This document shows positions 54,408 to 63,907 of a DNA stretch of 64,000 bases, in pieces. Origin of the DNA: XYD12-FULL-36-8 sp964391015. Its GTDB lineage: Bacteria; Bacteroidota; Ignavibacteria; Ignavibacteriales; Ignavibacteriaceae. Under the pieces are notes generated by a model. It was not told the origin of the DNA and ran no database searches. It saw only the letters and a program-made list of their open reading frames with translations. The position numbers and the translations under genes were made by a program. The stretch is taken from assembly GCA_964391015.1 (NCBI GenBank), contig CAYMKU010000001.1:175039-239038 (forward strand). The letters run 5' to 3'. How positions within the stretch are numbered: the stretch's first letter is position 1; every line of letters begins with the position of its first letter.

Positions 54408-55700
54408 TTAATATTTTTTCTTATTGTTCCATAAGGTCATAAGTCTATCCCTAAGGTTCTTTTCTTGCCCATTTTCTGTTGGAAAGTAATATTGGGTGTT
54501 CTCAAGCTTATCAGGAAAGTAGTTTTCCAACAAGAAATGATCTTTAAAATCATGGGGATATTTGTACTCCTTACCGTAACCAATTTCCTTCATTAACTTG
54601 GTTGGTGCATTTCTTAAATGGATTGGGACAGGATACATAGGTTTATTACGAACATCACCCATCGCTCTTTCAATTCCTAAGTATGCAGCATTACTTTTGG
54701 GACAACTTGCAAGATATGTTGTACATTGTGCTAAAATTATCCGCGCCTCAGGCATTCCAATTTTATCAATCGCAGAGAATGCAGCTTCAGCAAGAACCAA
54801 AGCGTTTGGTGAAGCATTACCAATATCTTCTGAAGCAAGAATCACTAATCTTCTCGCAATGAATAAAGGATCTTCACCACCTTCAAGCATTCTTGCAAGC
54901 CAGTATAATGCTGCGTCAGGATCGCTTCCTCTTACACTTTTTATGAAGGCAGAGATGACATTATAATGTTCTTCACCATCTTTATCATATAAAATGTTTT
55001 TCTTCTGAATTACATTTTCTAAAATTTCTTTGTTAATTATTATAGGCTTTCGGTCAATCTCTTGAGTGATTGCTGCTTCGAGGATATTCAACATTATTCT
55101 GGCATCTCCTCCGGAAAGGAAAATTAAAAATTCAACATCAATCTCATTTACCTCTAACTTGGAAAGATATTCATCTTTCTGTAAGGCAAAATCTAAAATA
55201 CTTTTCAGATCATTTTTGGTTAGTGGTTCTAGCACAAAAATCCTTGCACGCGAACGGAGCGCTGGTATTATTTCGAAACTTGGGTTTTCTGTTGTAGCGC
55301 CAATTAAAATAATTAGTCCAGATTCTACTGCATTTAGTAACGCATCTTGCTGTGCTTTATTAAAGCGATGAATTTCATCAATAAAAAGAATTGTTTTTTT
55401 ATTCTGGAGTTTATTAAGATTTGCAAGCTCAATTATTGCACGTACTTCTTTAACTCCAGAAGATACAGCATTTATTTGATGAAAATCTGAGTTAGTTTGA
55501 TTTGCTATTATTTTAGCAATTGTAGTTTTTCCTGAACCAGGTGGACCCCATAGAATAAAAGAACTTAATGTGTCTTTCTCAATCATCAATCTGATTGGTT
55601 TCCCAACACCTAAAAGTTCTTTTTGCCCTTGGAATTCACTAATATTTTTAGGACGAACTCTTTCTGCTAACGGAATTCGTGGTATCTGATTTTTTGACAT
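54408..55700 (-). CDS. rarA: Replication-associated recombination protein RarA (MgsA)
   Basis: RarA is an AAA+ ATPase that acts at stalled forks and resembles clamp loaders. The protein has Walker A GPPGSGKTTIAKIIA near residue 45, Walker B ILFIDEIHRFN, sensor GATTENPSFEI and the C-terminal GGEDPLFIARRLVILASEDI and YLGIERAMGDV. I prefer the ATG at 55700 (MSKNQIPRIPLAERVRP) over the TTG at 55715. It follows the FtsB-like gene. Confidence 0.94.
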   Translation of the reverse strand: MSKNQIPRIPLAERVRPKNISEFQGQKELLGVGKPIRLMIEKDTLSSFILWGPPGSGKTTIAKIIANQTNSDFHQINAVSSGVKEVRAIIELANLNKLQNKKTILFIDEIHRFNKAQQDALLNAVESGLIILIGATTENPSFEIIPALRSRARIFVLEPLTKNDLKSILDFALQKDEYLSKLEVNEIDVEFLIFLSGGDARIMLNILEAAITQEIDRKPIIINKEILENVIQKKNILYDKDGEEHYNVISAFIKSVRGSDPDAALYWLARMLEGGEDPLFIARRLVILASEDIGNASPNALVLAEAAFSAIDKIGMPEARIILAQCTTYLASCPKSNAAYLGIERAMGDVRNKPMYPVPIHLRNAPTKLMKEIGYGKEYKYPHDFKDHFLLENYFPDKLENTQYYFPTENGQEKNLRDRLMTLWNNKKKY

Positions 55701-55724
55701 CGAAAATATTTTCAATTAAAACTT

Positions 55725-56012
55725 TTATTTCTCTTCTACTTTTATAACCTTCTCTCCCTTTTTCATCATTCCGTACCTTTCTCTTGCAACTTGCTCAATC
55801 TTAGCAGGGTTTTTTTTCTCAAGAGAATCAATTTCCGCTTCAAGGTTTTTATTGTCAATTTCTTTTTTGCTTGCTTCGTTCCTCAATTCTTCGACTTCAT
55901 TTTTCAACTTCAGATATTTAACAAATCCAGAATCGTTAAAAATTAAAAGCCCTAATCCCATCAAACCAATTAAAAGGAGAACGTATTTTACAATTTTATT
56001 TTTCTTGAGCAT
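55725..56012 (-). CDS. FtsB/DivIC-family septum formation initiator
   Basis: The 95-residue protein has a short cytoplasmic start, one membrane helix at about 9-28 and a coiled coil at about 33-68. It ends with the family segment IEQVARERYGMMKKGEKVI. Such proteins join FtsL and FtsQ-type proteins at the division site. Its ATG shares a base with the ddl stop, linking wall-precursor synthesis and division in one transcript. Confidence 0.88.
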   Translation of the reverse strand: MLKKNKIVKYVLLLIGLMGLGLLIFNDSGFVKYLKLKNEVEELRNEASKKEIDNKNLEAEIDSLEKKNPAKIEQVARERYGMMKKGEKVIKVEEK

Positions 56013-57016
56013 TATTTTAAACTCAATAAAATTATTTTTTCAACTAATTCTTCGAAACTAATGCCAGTAGCTTTCGCCATTTTCGGTACCAAGCTTGTAG
56101 ACGTCATCCCGGGCAAAGTATTTACTTCAAGACAATAAGGTATCATTTCATTGCTCAAACGAAAATCTGCTCGACTATAAACTTCACACCCTAGCGAAAC
56201 ATGAGCAGCTAATGCTTGTGCTTGTATTTGTTTAGCAACATCATCTGGAATTTGCGCTGGAACTTTATACTCGCTCATACCGCTTGTGTATTTGCATTCA
56301 TAATCATACACATTGTGCTTGGGTATAATTTCTAATACTGGCAATGGTTGATTATCTAAAACTGCAACTGTTACTTCATGCCCATCAATGAACTCCTCCA
56401 CTAAAATTCTATTTGAATAACTTTTTGCAAGATCGAAAGCTGCAGGAAGCTGCTCTTCATTTTTACAAATAGTTACCCCAACGGTTGAACCTTGATCATT
56501 CGGTTTTACAACACAAGGAAACCCAAAATCATTTTTAATTTTTTCAACTAGCAAGGAATAATCATTATGGTGGTTCTCAACTGTCACCCATTTGGGAGTG
56601 ACTACATTGTAATGCTGAAATAAAATTTTAGACATGATCTTATCCATAGCTAGTGCACTCGCCAAAACTTTTGAACCGGTATAATTTATTCCCCGTAATT
56701 CCAGTAATGATTGGATCGTTCCATCTTCACCCCATTTCCCATGTAATGCAAGAAATGCGATATCAATATTATCACATAATTTTGAGTTAATAACTCTAAC
56801 ATAATTTGAGTTTGATATTTCTAATTTATCTTCATGAGTAAAAAAAACACTTTTATCTTTTGGTTGATTAATACCAACCGCCGGATCAATTAAAATCGGA
56901 TCGCAACCCAAGGACAGCAATGCTTTATAGATGGATTGACCCGTCATCTTAGATACGTCTCTTTCGGGAGATGTCCCTCCTAAAATTAATGCTATTTTTA
57001 AATTTCTAATATCCAT
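56012..57016 (-). CDS. ddl: D-alanine--D-alanine ligase
   Basis: Ddl makes the D-Ala-D-Ala dipeptide for peptidoglycan with ATP in the cytosol. The 334-residue ATP-grasp protein has ILGGTSPERDVSKMTGQSIY, LHGKWGEDGTIQSLLE, CVVKPNDQGSTVGVT, EEFIDGHEVTVAVL and LEVNTLPGMTSTSLVPKMA, all expected active-site segments. It overlaps the FtsB-like gene by one base. Confidence 0.96.
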   Translation of the reverse strand: MDIRNLKIALILGGTSPERDVSKMTGQSIYKALLSLGCDPILIDPAVGINQPKDKSVFFTHEDKLEISNSNYVRVINSKLCDNIDIAFLALHGKWGEDGTIQSLLELRGINYTGSKVLASALAMDKIMSKILFQHYNVVTPKWVTVENHHNDYSLLVEKIKNDFGFPCVVKPNDQGSTVGVTICKNEEQLPAAFDLAKSYSNRILVEEFIDGHEVTVAVLDNQPLPVLEIIPKHNVYDYECKYTSGMSEYKVPAQIPDDVAKQIQAQALAAHVSLGCEVYSRADFRLSNEMIPYCLEVNTLPGMTSTSLVPKMAKATGISFEELVEKIILLSLK

Positions 57017-57075
57017 TTCTGCGAATGATTGTGATTGAGTTTAAGCGGAAAAAAATTTTGAGGAATAAACCTTTA

Positions 57076-57732
57076 TCAAAAAATGTTCCTTAAATCCTGA
57101 TCAATTGAATATGTATCTTTTGAAATTTTTAACAATTCTTGAACCTTCTCAACATGTAATTCTTTTTCACCGCCCAACATCCTCGCCAGAAAAATAATCT
57201 GAGCTGTGTGTTCAAGTTTTTCCATTTTATAATAAGCATCGTTCAAATTTTTTCCTAATGTTAAAGCTCCATGATTGCAAAGCAAAAATGCCCAGCTAAA
57301 ATTAATATGTGGATCCAAAGTTTTAGTAAGCTCATCAGTCGATGGGGCAGCATAATCACAAAGCGGAATTTTTCCTAACGTTAAGGCCACTTCGGGAAAG
57401 ATATGTTTTGTTAATCCTTCGCCAAAAACAGCAAAAGCAGAAGCATAGATAGGATGACAATGCACTACTGCATTTACTTCCGGTCGTTTAGAATAAGAAT
57501 ATAAATGTAATTTATATTCTGTCGAAACTTTTCCAGTTCCTGAAAGAATTTCCCCATCTGAACCAATTTCCAAAATATCTTTTTCAGTAACTTCACCCTT
57601 ACATATACCCGATCGAGTAATTAGAAACGTATCGGAAGATTTTCTTGTAGAAATATTTCCATCATAAGCCGACACAAATTTATTTTCGTAAACTTTTTTA
57701 CAAATTTGAACAAGATTCTCCACTAACGACAT
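57076..57732 (-). CDS. Class II aldolase family protein
   Basis: The family includes L-fuculose-1-phosphate and related aldolases and epimerases that use a divalent metal. The 218-residue protein has SAYDGNISTRKSSDTFLITRSG (quoted in part: GNISTR), the metal-site VHCHPIYASAFA and CNHGALTLGKNLNDAY. It overlaps a MocA-type oxidoreductase by ten bases, suggesting a joint sugar-processing role. Substrate unknown. Confidence 0.88.
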   Translation of the reverse strand: MSLVENLVQICKKVYENKFVSAYDGNISTRKSSDTFLITRSGICKGEVTEKDILEIGSDGEILSGTGKVSTEYKLHLYSYSKRPEVNAVVHCHPIYASAFAVFGEGLTKHIFPEVALTLGKIPLCDYAAPSTDELTKTLDPHINFSWAFLLCNHGALTLGKNLNDAYYKMEKLEHTAQIIFLARMLGGEKELHVEKVQELLKISKDTYSIDQDLRNIF

Positions 57733-58715
57733 TTCGTTTCTAACTCCTCCATCAATCTTATGTTCACCAATCCATCCTGACCTGTAACGAGCGGAGCGTG
57801 GTTACTAAGAAAAGATTTTTGTACAGATCTAAGGAGACTCAATTGTTTATTACCACTTTTCCTAAATGCTTTCTTCGCTTCACCTTCGAGAATTATTGTC
57901 ATTTTAGCAGGAAGTAATCTGCCACCGATTAAATTTTCAAGACTTACTGATCCTTTGTGCCCTAAAATTTCAATTCTGTTAAATGCTCTTTGACTGTTAT
58001 ACGCAACGTTGAAAAATCCATATCCGCCATTTCCAAACTTCACAATCCCACATGAAAAATCTTCAACCTCACTTTTGTAAATTACATTATCCACCACACC
58101 GTCAATACTTATAATTTCACCACCAAAATATCTTAACAAGTCAATCATATGTGTCCCAAGATCTCTGAGAGCACCGCCACCGCTTTGCTTTTTGTAAAAT
58201 CGAAAATTGCTGCCTGGAGGAAAATTAATATTGAAACTAAGATTTATAGAAACAATTTTCCCAAGCATCTGATTTGTAATGATTTCTCGTGCTTTAATAA
58301 TAAGAGGATGAAATCTGTAAACATAATTAATAGTGAGCTGAACCTTATTCTGTTCGCACACTTTAACCATTTCTTCAGCTTCTGATGAATTCATTGCGAG
58401 AGGTTTTTCGCATAAAATATGTTTGCCTGCTTTTGCAGCTTTAATCACCTGTTGGTAATGGTTTGCATTCACACTGGAGATGTAAATTGCATTAATATCT
58501 GATTTTAAGAATTCGTCAAAATCATTGAAGTGCTTCTCAATCCCAAATTTATCAGCAAGAGATTTCGCACGATTCAGATCTTGGCTATAAAGTGATTGCA
58601 AAACACTTCTCCTAAGCAGTTTAAATGCTGGAATAAAAGTGTTCTCTGCGAAACGCCCGCATCCAGCAACTCCCCATTTTAATTTACTTGAATATTTTTT
58701 TGGAATTCTAATCAT
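57723..58715 (-). CDS. Gfo/Idh/MocA-family oxidoreductase
   Basis: Members oxidise or reduce sugars and inositols with NAD(P). The 330-residue protein has WGVAGCGRFAENTFIPAF in the Rossmann part, the cofactor-site CEKPLAMNSSEAEEMV near residue 105 and a C-terminal alpha/beta domain starting with YVYRFHPLIIKAREI. The catalytic-region pattern GGGALRDLGTHMIDLLRYF is present. It leads the minus-strand run down to rarA. Substrate unknown. Confidence 0.9.
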   Translation of the reverse strand: MIRIPKKYSSKLKWGVAGCGRFAENTFIPAFKLLRRSVLQSLYSQDLNRAKSLADKFGIEKHFNDFDEFLKSDINAIYISSVNANHYQQVIKAAKAGKHILCEKPLAMNSSEAEEMVKVCEQNKVQLTINYVYRFHPLIIKAREIITNQMLGKIVSINLSFNINFPPGSNFRFYKKQSGGGALRDLGTHMIDLLRYFGGEIISIDGVVDNVIYKSEVEDFSCGIVKFGNGGYGFFNVAYNSQRAFNRIEILGHKGSVSLENLIGGRLLPAKMTIILEGEAKKAFRKSGNKQLSLLRSVQKSFLSNHAPLVTGQDGLVNIRLMEELETKCR

Positions 58716-58758
58716 TATAATTTTTTCTAAAAACTCAATTAAACATGAAATAAAATTA

Positions 58759-59724
58759 TTAAGCTATTTTTTTAAACAACTTAAGACGATTCATTAATTT
58801 TTTTATGGGCAACGAATTTTGCATTATATAAAAATGAACACTTGGCACATTCTTATCCAATAACTCTTCAACTTGCTTAGCCGCCCATTCAACCCCAATA
58901 TCTAAAACATGATCAAGCCTAGCAGCAGTAACCTCATCCACAAGCTCGTCAGGTAGTGAAACATAAAAATTCTTGGGAATGTTGATAAGATGAGACTTGG
59001 CAGACAATATTTTCAAACCGGGAATAATTGATGCAGTTATTCCTTCTTTCCTGCAAAGTTCTACATATTTAAAGTAAACTTTGTTATCGAAGAACATTTG
59101 TGTTACAACGTAATCGGCACCTGCATCAAGTTTTTCCTTACAGAATTTTATATCCGTTTTTAAACTTGGTGATTCAAAATGCTTTTCAGGATAACCACCA
59201 ACACCAATACAAAAGTTGGAAGGTTTTGCATCGAGCAGGCTGTCTTCCAGATACTTACCCTTATTCATATCAACTATTTGGCGAACAAGATCTGCGGCAG
59301 TTTTATTTGCACTTCTTCCTTCAGGTATTGGTTTTTCATAACCGCTGTCATCACCTCGAACAGCAAGTACATTTTGAATTCCCAGATAATTAAGTTCGAT
59401 TAGAAAATCTTCTGTCTCTTCCCGTGTAAATCCTTTAGTTAGAATATGAGGAACGGCATCAACATTATATTTGTTTTGAATCAGAGCACAAATACCCAAA
59501 GTTCCCGGTCTTTTTCGCTTGACTCTTTTTTTGATTCCGTGAGGAGTCTCTTCATAAACAACTTCAGCAGAATGACTTGTTATATCGATGAACGGTGGCT
59601 TGTATTTCATTATATCATCTAGAACAGACAATATTCCATAAATATCCCCACCTCTCTTCGGCGGAATAATTTCAAAACTTATCAGTGGATCTTTTGCTTT
59701 TGATAAATGTTCTATTACTTTCAT
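58759..59724 (-). CDS. metF: Methylenetetrahydrofolate reductase
   Basis: MetF reduces methylene-THF to methyl-THF with FAD for methionine synthesis. The 321-residue protein has ISFEIIPPKRGGD near residue 15, the FAD-site ALRGDD equivalent VLAVRGDDSGYE, and KFCKEKLDAGADYVVTQMFF in the barrel. Length and motifs fit the bacterial type without the regulatory domain. No met genes are adjacent. Confidence 0.93.
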   Translation of the reverse strand: MKVIEHLSKAKDPLISFEIIPPKRGGDIYGILSVLDDIMKYKPPFIDITSHSAEVVYEETPHGIKKRVKRKRPGTLGICALIQNKYNVDAVPHILTKGFTREETEDFLIELNYLGIQNVLAVRGDDSGYEKPIPEGRSANKTAADLVRQIVDMNKGKYLEDSLLDAKPSNFCIGVGGYPEKHFESPSLKTDIKFCKEKLDAGADYVVTQMFFDNKVYFKYVELCRKEGITASIIPGLKILSAKSHLINIPKNFYVSLPDELVDEVTAARLDHVLDIGVEWAAKQVEELLDKNVPSVHFYIMQNSLPIKKLMNRLKLFKKIA

Positions 59725-59820
59725 TAAGTCCCGATATTATTTTAATAAACTAATTTAACATAATTATGATTAATCTTCACAGATATCAACTCTAAAATGA
59801 TTCGATTCTAAGTACTGTTT

Positions 59821-62271
59821 TTATTTCTTAACTATTCTAAGTCGGTCATTCTTGCTGCTTTTGATCGATTGTTCATCAGTCTTCACTGTAATATAATTTC
59901 CACAAAGCCACATATCGGACATATCGCGGTAATGCTCGCTCATAAAATTACCAGATTGCCCTGTTGTTAAAACCATTTGAAATTCATTTGGTTTTGCAAA
60001 ATCAAAAATATATCTCATCGTTGGTCCAAGAACATTATCAAACTGTTCATGATTAAAGAGAGGAAATGATTTTATTCCTTCACTGAATGAATACTCAGTG
60101 TTAAAAAGCGTCGTACCGTCACCTCCAAGCGCAAATGGACCAATGTTAATAAACTTATCTATCAATGAAGAAGCACCACTAAATGAATGCTTAAAAGTTG
60201 CTTTGTGCAAACTTCCCCATTGCCAATTCTTGATTTCTTTACCAAAGTTATTTTCCAAATCACTTAATGCATCAGACAAACTTTTCCTGATTATCTCGTT
60301 TTTCGTTTCAATCTTTGGTGTCGATACATTATCAAACCATGAATTTGTTGAATCAGCCAGCATTTTTAACACAACCCGATAAGGAACGTTGGCAACGAAA
60401 ACATATTCATCAAAAAGTTCTTTTCCCATTTCATCAAGCAGGGTGTTTTGGAGAAAGTGTTTTAGGAACATTGCATATATGGTCGGTACTTGATTGAATT
60501 CACTCATCTCATAATTCCACTGCTTAAACATTTGAAGCGAAGAATTTAAATTCACATCGACAACTTTAATTCCTTCAAATGATTCCAAAATATATTTAAC
60601 AACTCTTTCGGCATATGGCGAGGTAATATCCATCTGATAATTTTTATAATCTTCAATCGAATGCTTTTCTTTGGATGTTAGTAAGGTATGAATTCTTTCT
60701 GAACGCGAAGATGGTTCCCAAATATTGGAGATGTGGTATTTAAAATCCTTCACGACTTTATTATTTGCCGTAGCTAAAAAGTTAGAGGACGGATTGAATA
60801 TGAAAGGTAATTCTTCAAACTGAACAAAACCTTGCCAATCGTACATATCAGTTGTGCCATCGTAAATAAATGTTGGATTAACAGAATTTCTAATCGGCAA
60901 TTTTCCTCCAAACATATAACCAATATTTCCTGATTTATCTGCATAAACAAAATTTTGTCCAGGTAATCCATAATATCGGAAAGCCGATTTAAATTCGTTC
61001 CAATTTCTTGCTTTATCAATAGAAAAAAAAGCAAAAAGCTCATCGCTGAAATCTGCACCCAGCCAGCGCATGCTGATGGTTGCTGAGTTTTTATTTTGAG
61101 GATATAAAATAGAAAATGGATGCACATCTGAAATGATCGGACCTCTATGAGTAAATTTAATCTCAATAGTTACATCTTTTTTATTTTTAACTTTAATTGT
61201 ATCCTTCTCTATTCTTAAATTTTTCCACTCATTTTTAAATAAATATTTTTTTTGTGTTGAATCTACTTTCTCTACATAGAAATCCGCATCATCAAGCATG
61301 ATATTGGTAATTCCCCAAGAAATGTTTTGATTCTTACCGACAACAACCACAGGGGCTCCTGGAATTGTGAAACCTTCAACATTCCAATCACCACCACGGA
61401 TAATTGCAACATACCATCTGCTCGGAGCGCTAAAATGCAAGTGAGTATCGTTTGCTATTATTGGAAAATCTGATGATGATTTTTTCCCGTTCACCACCCA
61501 GTTGTTTGAGCCAAGGTGGGTGCCTGACATTCCCATGAATTCACGAAATTGCTTATCAACTTCTATGATTGATTGGCCGATATCAGGATAATTTTTTATT
61601 TCTGCAGGTATTAAAAATTTTTTATTTTCAGGATAATCCGGAAGTATTTCTAAAACTTTTTGCTCGCCAAATTTTTGAACCAGCACCGAAAAGGTAAAAT
61701 CAATCCACCAGCTAATGTTCATTTCCCATGCCATCATTCGTCCAACTATCAAGCTGTGTTCAGGTTTCCATTCTTCAGGATCGTAACCAAGGACATCAAA
61801 CTCTGCAGGATATTTCCCTTTAGAGTTAAGTATATAAAGATTTACTCCTTTTGCATAAGCTTTCAACAAGTTTAACAAGTTAGGATTCATTCTTTTAATG
61901 TTTTGCTCAACTATTTTTTTCAGCCCAATTGTACGGAACATTTTATCAAAAGGAACCGATCTTTCACCCATCACTTCGCTTAATCTTCCTTCACCAGCAC
62001 GTCTCATAATATCCATAACGAATAATCTATCCTGTGCATGAGCATATCCCAAGGCAAATGCTGCATCTTCTTCTGTTTTTGCGATGATGTATGGAATCGC
62101 CATACTGTCTCGGTATATCCAGATATTATCAGAAATTTCAGTACTCGATATTTCACCCTCATACTTTGGCAAAGATGAATTCAGAATGTTATAGAAAATG
62201 ATTCCACTGATAATTAAAAGGATGATGAAAGAAAGAAAAATCCCGACAAATATCTTAATCCATTTTGACAT
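59821..62271 (-). CDS. Penicillin acylase family Ntn-hydrolase
   Basis: The family cleaves amides such as beta-lactams or acyl-homoserine lactones after self-cleavage. The 816-residue precursor has an N-terminal membrane anchor at about 7-29 and an alpha-chain with YAHAQDRLFVMDIMRRAGEG. The nucleophile is S255 in LGSNNWVV, where the beta chain should begin. GAPVVVVGKNQNISWGITN follows. Substrate is unknown. Divergent from the YchF-like gene across 126 bases. Confidence 0.93.
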   Translation of the reverse strand: MSKWIKIFVGIFLSFIILLIISGIIFYNILNSSLPKYEGEISSTEISDNIWIYRDSMAIPYIIAKTEEDAAFALGYAHAQDRLFVMDIMRRAGEGRLSEVMGERSVPFDKMFRTIGLKKIVEQNIKRMNPNLLNLLKAYAKGVNLYILNSKGKYPAEFDVLGYDPEEWKPEHSLIVGRMMAWEMNISWWIDFTFSVLVQKFGEQKVLEILPDYPENKKFLIPAEIKNYPDIGQSIIEVDKQFREFMGMSGTHLGSNNWVVNGKKSSSDFPIIANDTHLHFSAPSRWYVAIIRGGDWNVEGFTIPGAPVVVVGKNQNISWGITNIMLDDADFYVEKVDSTQKKYLFKNEWKNLRIEKDTIKVKNKKDVTIEIKFTHRGPIISDVHPFSILYPQNKNSATISMRWLGADFSDELFAFFSIDKARNWNEFKSAFRYYGLPGQNFVYADKSGNIGYMFGGKLPIRNSVNPTFIYDGTTDMYDWQGFVQFEELPFIFNPSSNFLATANNKVVKDFKYHISNIWEPSSRSERIHTLLTSKEKHSIEDYKNYQMDITSPYAERVVKYILESFEGIKVVDVNLNSSLQMFKQWNYEMSEFNQVPTIYAMFLKHFLQNTLLDEMGKELFDEYVFVANVPYRVVLKMLADSTNSWFDNVSTPKIETKNEIIRKSLSDALSDLENNFGKEIKNWQWGSLHKATFKHSFSGASSLIDKFINIGPFALGGDGTTLFNTEYSFSEGIKSFPLFNHEQFDNVLGPTMRYIFDFAKPNEFQMVLTTGQSGNFMSEHYRDMSDMWLCGNYITVKTDEQSIKSSKNDRLRIVKK

Positions 62272-62397
62272 TTTAATTTATTTTTTTGATGTTCTAAAAT
62301 AAAAAAGCAGAAGTATATTTGAAGCATAAAAAAAGTATTTTTAATAAACTACTTTTTATGTTTATATTTTTTTTAATAATTATACTCAGGAATCCAT

Positions 62398-63480
62398 ATG
62401 CAAATAGGCATTGTCGGTTTACCATTTTCAGGTAAGACCACTTTATTTCAAACTATAACAAAAACACTGCTTGATACTTCACACCTATCCCGCCCGGATA
62501 CTCACCTGGCTGTTATCAAAGTTCCCGACTCACGTTTAGATAAGTTAACAGAGATATTCAATCCTAAGAAGAAAGTAAATGCAGCGATTGAGTTTATAGA
62601 TGTTGCCGGATTAAAATCGGATGAGTCAGGCTCGGTTAAATTTTCAGGTAACTTTCTTGGGAACGTTAAAAATAACGATGCTTTAATTCTTGTTGTAAGA
62701 TTATTCAAAGATGAATCAGTCACACACCCTGAAGGAAGCATGGATATGATGAGAGATATCAACATGTTTGAGACTGAATTTATTCTCTCCGACTTGTCTA
62801 TAGTCGAGAAAAGAATTGAAAGTTTGAAAAAGCAAATCCTAAAAACTCAAGATGATATGATGAAACGTGAACTTGCTTTGCTTGAAAAATGTAATGTACA
62901 TCTTCAAAATGAAAAACCTCTTCGTGATCTTGAGCTTGTAAAAGAAGAAACCGCATTGCTGAAAACTTATCAGCTGCTTTCAGCCAAACCTTTGCTTATA
63001 GCTTTGAATTTGGATGAATCGCAAGTTGAGGAAAGGGATTCGTTCTTAGATAAGCTTGTAAAAACCAAAATGGGCAAACACTCCAAAGCATTAGCATTCT
63101 TCGGTAAAATTGAATTTGAAATGTCAGAATTGACTGAAGATGATGCAAAAATGTTTATGTCGGAATTTGGAATAAATGAATCAGCATTAAATGGAATTAT
63201 CAGAGAAGCTTATTCGCTTTTAGGACTTCAATCCTTCTTTACAGTTGGAGAAGATGAATGCAGAGCATGGACAATCAGGAAAGGAATGAATGCACAAGAA
63301 GCATCAGGTGAAATTCACACCGACTTTTTTAATAAGTTCATTCGCGCCGAAGTAGTTCATTACGATGATTTTATTAAATGCGGCTCATTTGCAAAAGCAA
63401 AGGAAATCGGAGTCTGGAGACTGGAAGGTAAAGAATATATTGTTAAAGATGGTGATATTATTTCTGTGAGGCATAGTTAA
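62398..63480 (+). CDS. YchF-family (DUF933) nucleotide-binding protein
   Basis: YchF/Ola1 proteins are Obg-related P-loop ATPases that bind ribosomes. The 360-residue protein has Walker A GLPFSGKTTLF at residue 6, FIDVAGLKSDESGSVKFSGN, the NxxE base motif NLDE near 203 and a C-terminal TGS domain from about 275 (FFTVGEDECRAWTIRKG). The standard YchF P-loop is GLPNVGKST, so this belongs to a divergent subgroup and ychF itself is not claimed. It starts at an ATG with an AGGAA site. Confidence 0.88.
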   Translation: MQIGIVGLPFSGKTTLFQTITKTLLDTSHLSRPDTHLAVIKVPDSRLDKLTEIFNPKKKVNAAIEFIDVAGLKSDESGSVKFSGNFLGNVKNNDALILVVRLFKDESVTHPEGSMDMMRDINMFETEFILSDLSIVEKRIESLKKQILKTQDDMMKRELALLEKCNVHLQNEKPLRDLELVKEETALLKTYQLLSAKPLLIALNLDESQVEERDSFLDKLVKTKMGKHSKALAFFGKIEFEMSELTEDDAKMFMSEFGINESALNGIIREAYSLLGLQSFFTVGEDECRAWTIRKGMNAQEASGEIHTDFFNKFIRAEVVHYDDFIKCGSFAKAKEIGVWRLEGKEYIVKDGDIISVRHS

Positions 63481-63489
63481 ACAATAAGG

Positions 63490-63801
63490 TCATTCATAAT
63501 AATCTATTTTGCATCCGCAGCCATCCCACATTTTGTCATAAATCTGTAAGCGATCGTTGGCGAACTGTATTGCCTCATCTTCATTCTCAAATATTCTGAT
63601 TATTATTTCTCCTTTGTTAGTTGTTTCCTGCAATATAAATTGATTTTCGGTTTTAAAAATTCTGATATAATCTCGCAGACTGGTATCCTTTTCAAAAATT
63701 ATTTGAGATGAACCAATTAACTCTGATAATTCCGATTCAGAAATTGCAACGAATTTTTTAGTTTGAACTTGACTTATAAACTGTTCAAATCTTTTTTCCA
63801 T
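63490..63801 (-). CDS. Hypothetical protein
   Basis: I do not recognise this protein. The ATG at 63801 (MEKRFEQF) has a GGAAAG site and gives 103 residues; a TTG at 63819 would add six. It is soluble, alpha/beta, with a terminal GCGCKIDYYE containing two cysteines. It converges on the YchF-like gene with a nine-base gap and lies downstream of a strong terminator. Confidence 0.7.
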   Translation of the reverse strand: MEKRFEQFISQVQTKKFVAISESELSELIGSSQIIFEKDTSLRDYIRIFKTENQFILQETTNKGEIIIRIFENEDEAIQFANDRLQIYDKMWDGCGCKIDYYE

Positions 63802-63858
63802 TTGCTTTCCAATTTCCAAATTAGATGATTCTGACTTAGATGAGATTCAACAAATAAA

Positions 63859-63885
63859 AAGGGCTGTCTTATTCAGACAGCCCTT
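63859..63885 (-). terminator. Intrinsic terminator after the T9SS cargo gene at the right edge
   Basis: AAGGGCTGTCT (63859-63869) pairs perfectly with 63875-63885 over a five-base loop, and on the minus strand is followed by T5. It lies 22 bases after the stop at 63908. Confidence 0.88.
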
Positions 63886-63907
63886 GAATGAAATAAATTG
63901 AATAAAC

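Noticed and set aside
60774..61166. Minus-strand frame of 130 codons
   Set aside because: It lies inside the penicillin acylase gene in another frame, with no motif or ribosome site.
62330..62357. Inverted repeat AAAAAGTA/TACTTTTT between divergent genes
   Set aside because: It is AT-only apart from one pair and could arise by chance in this composition; not called as an operator.
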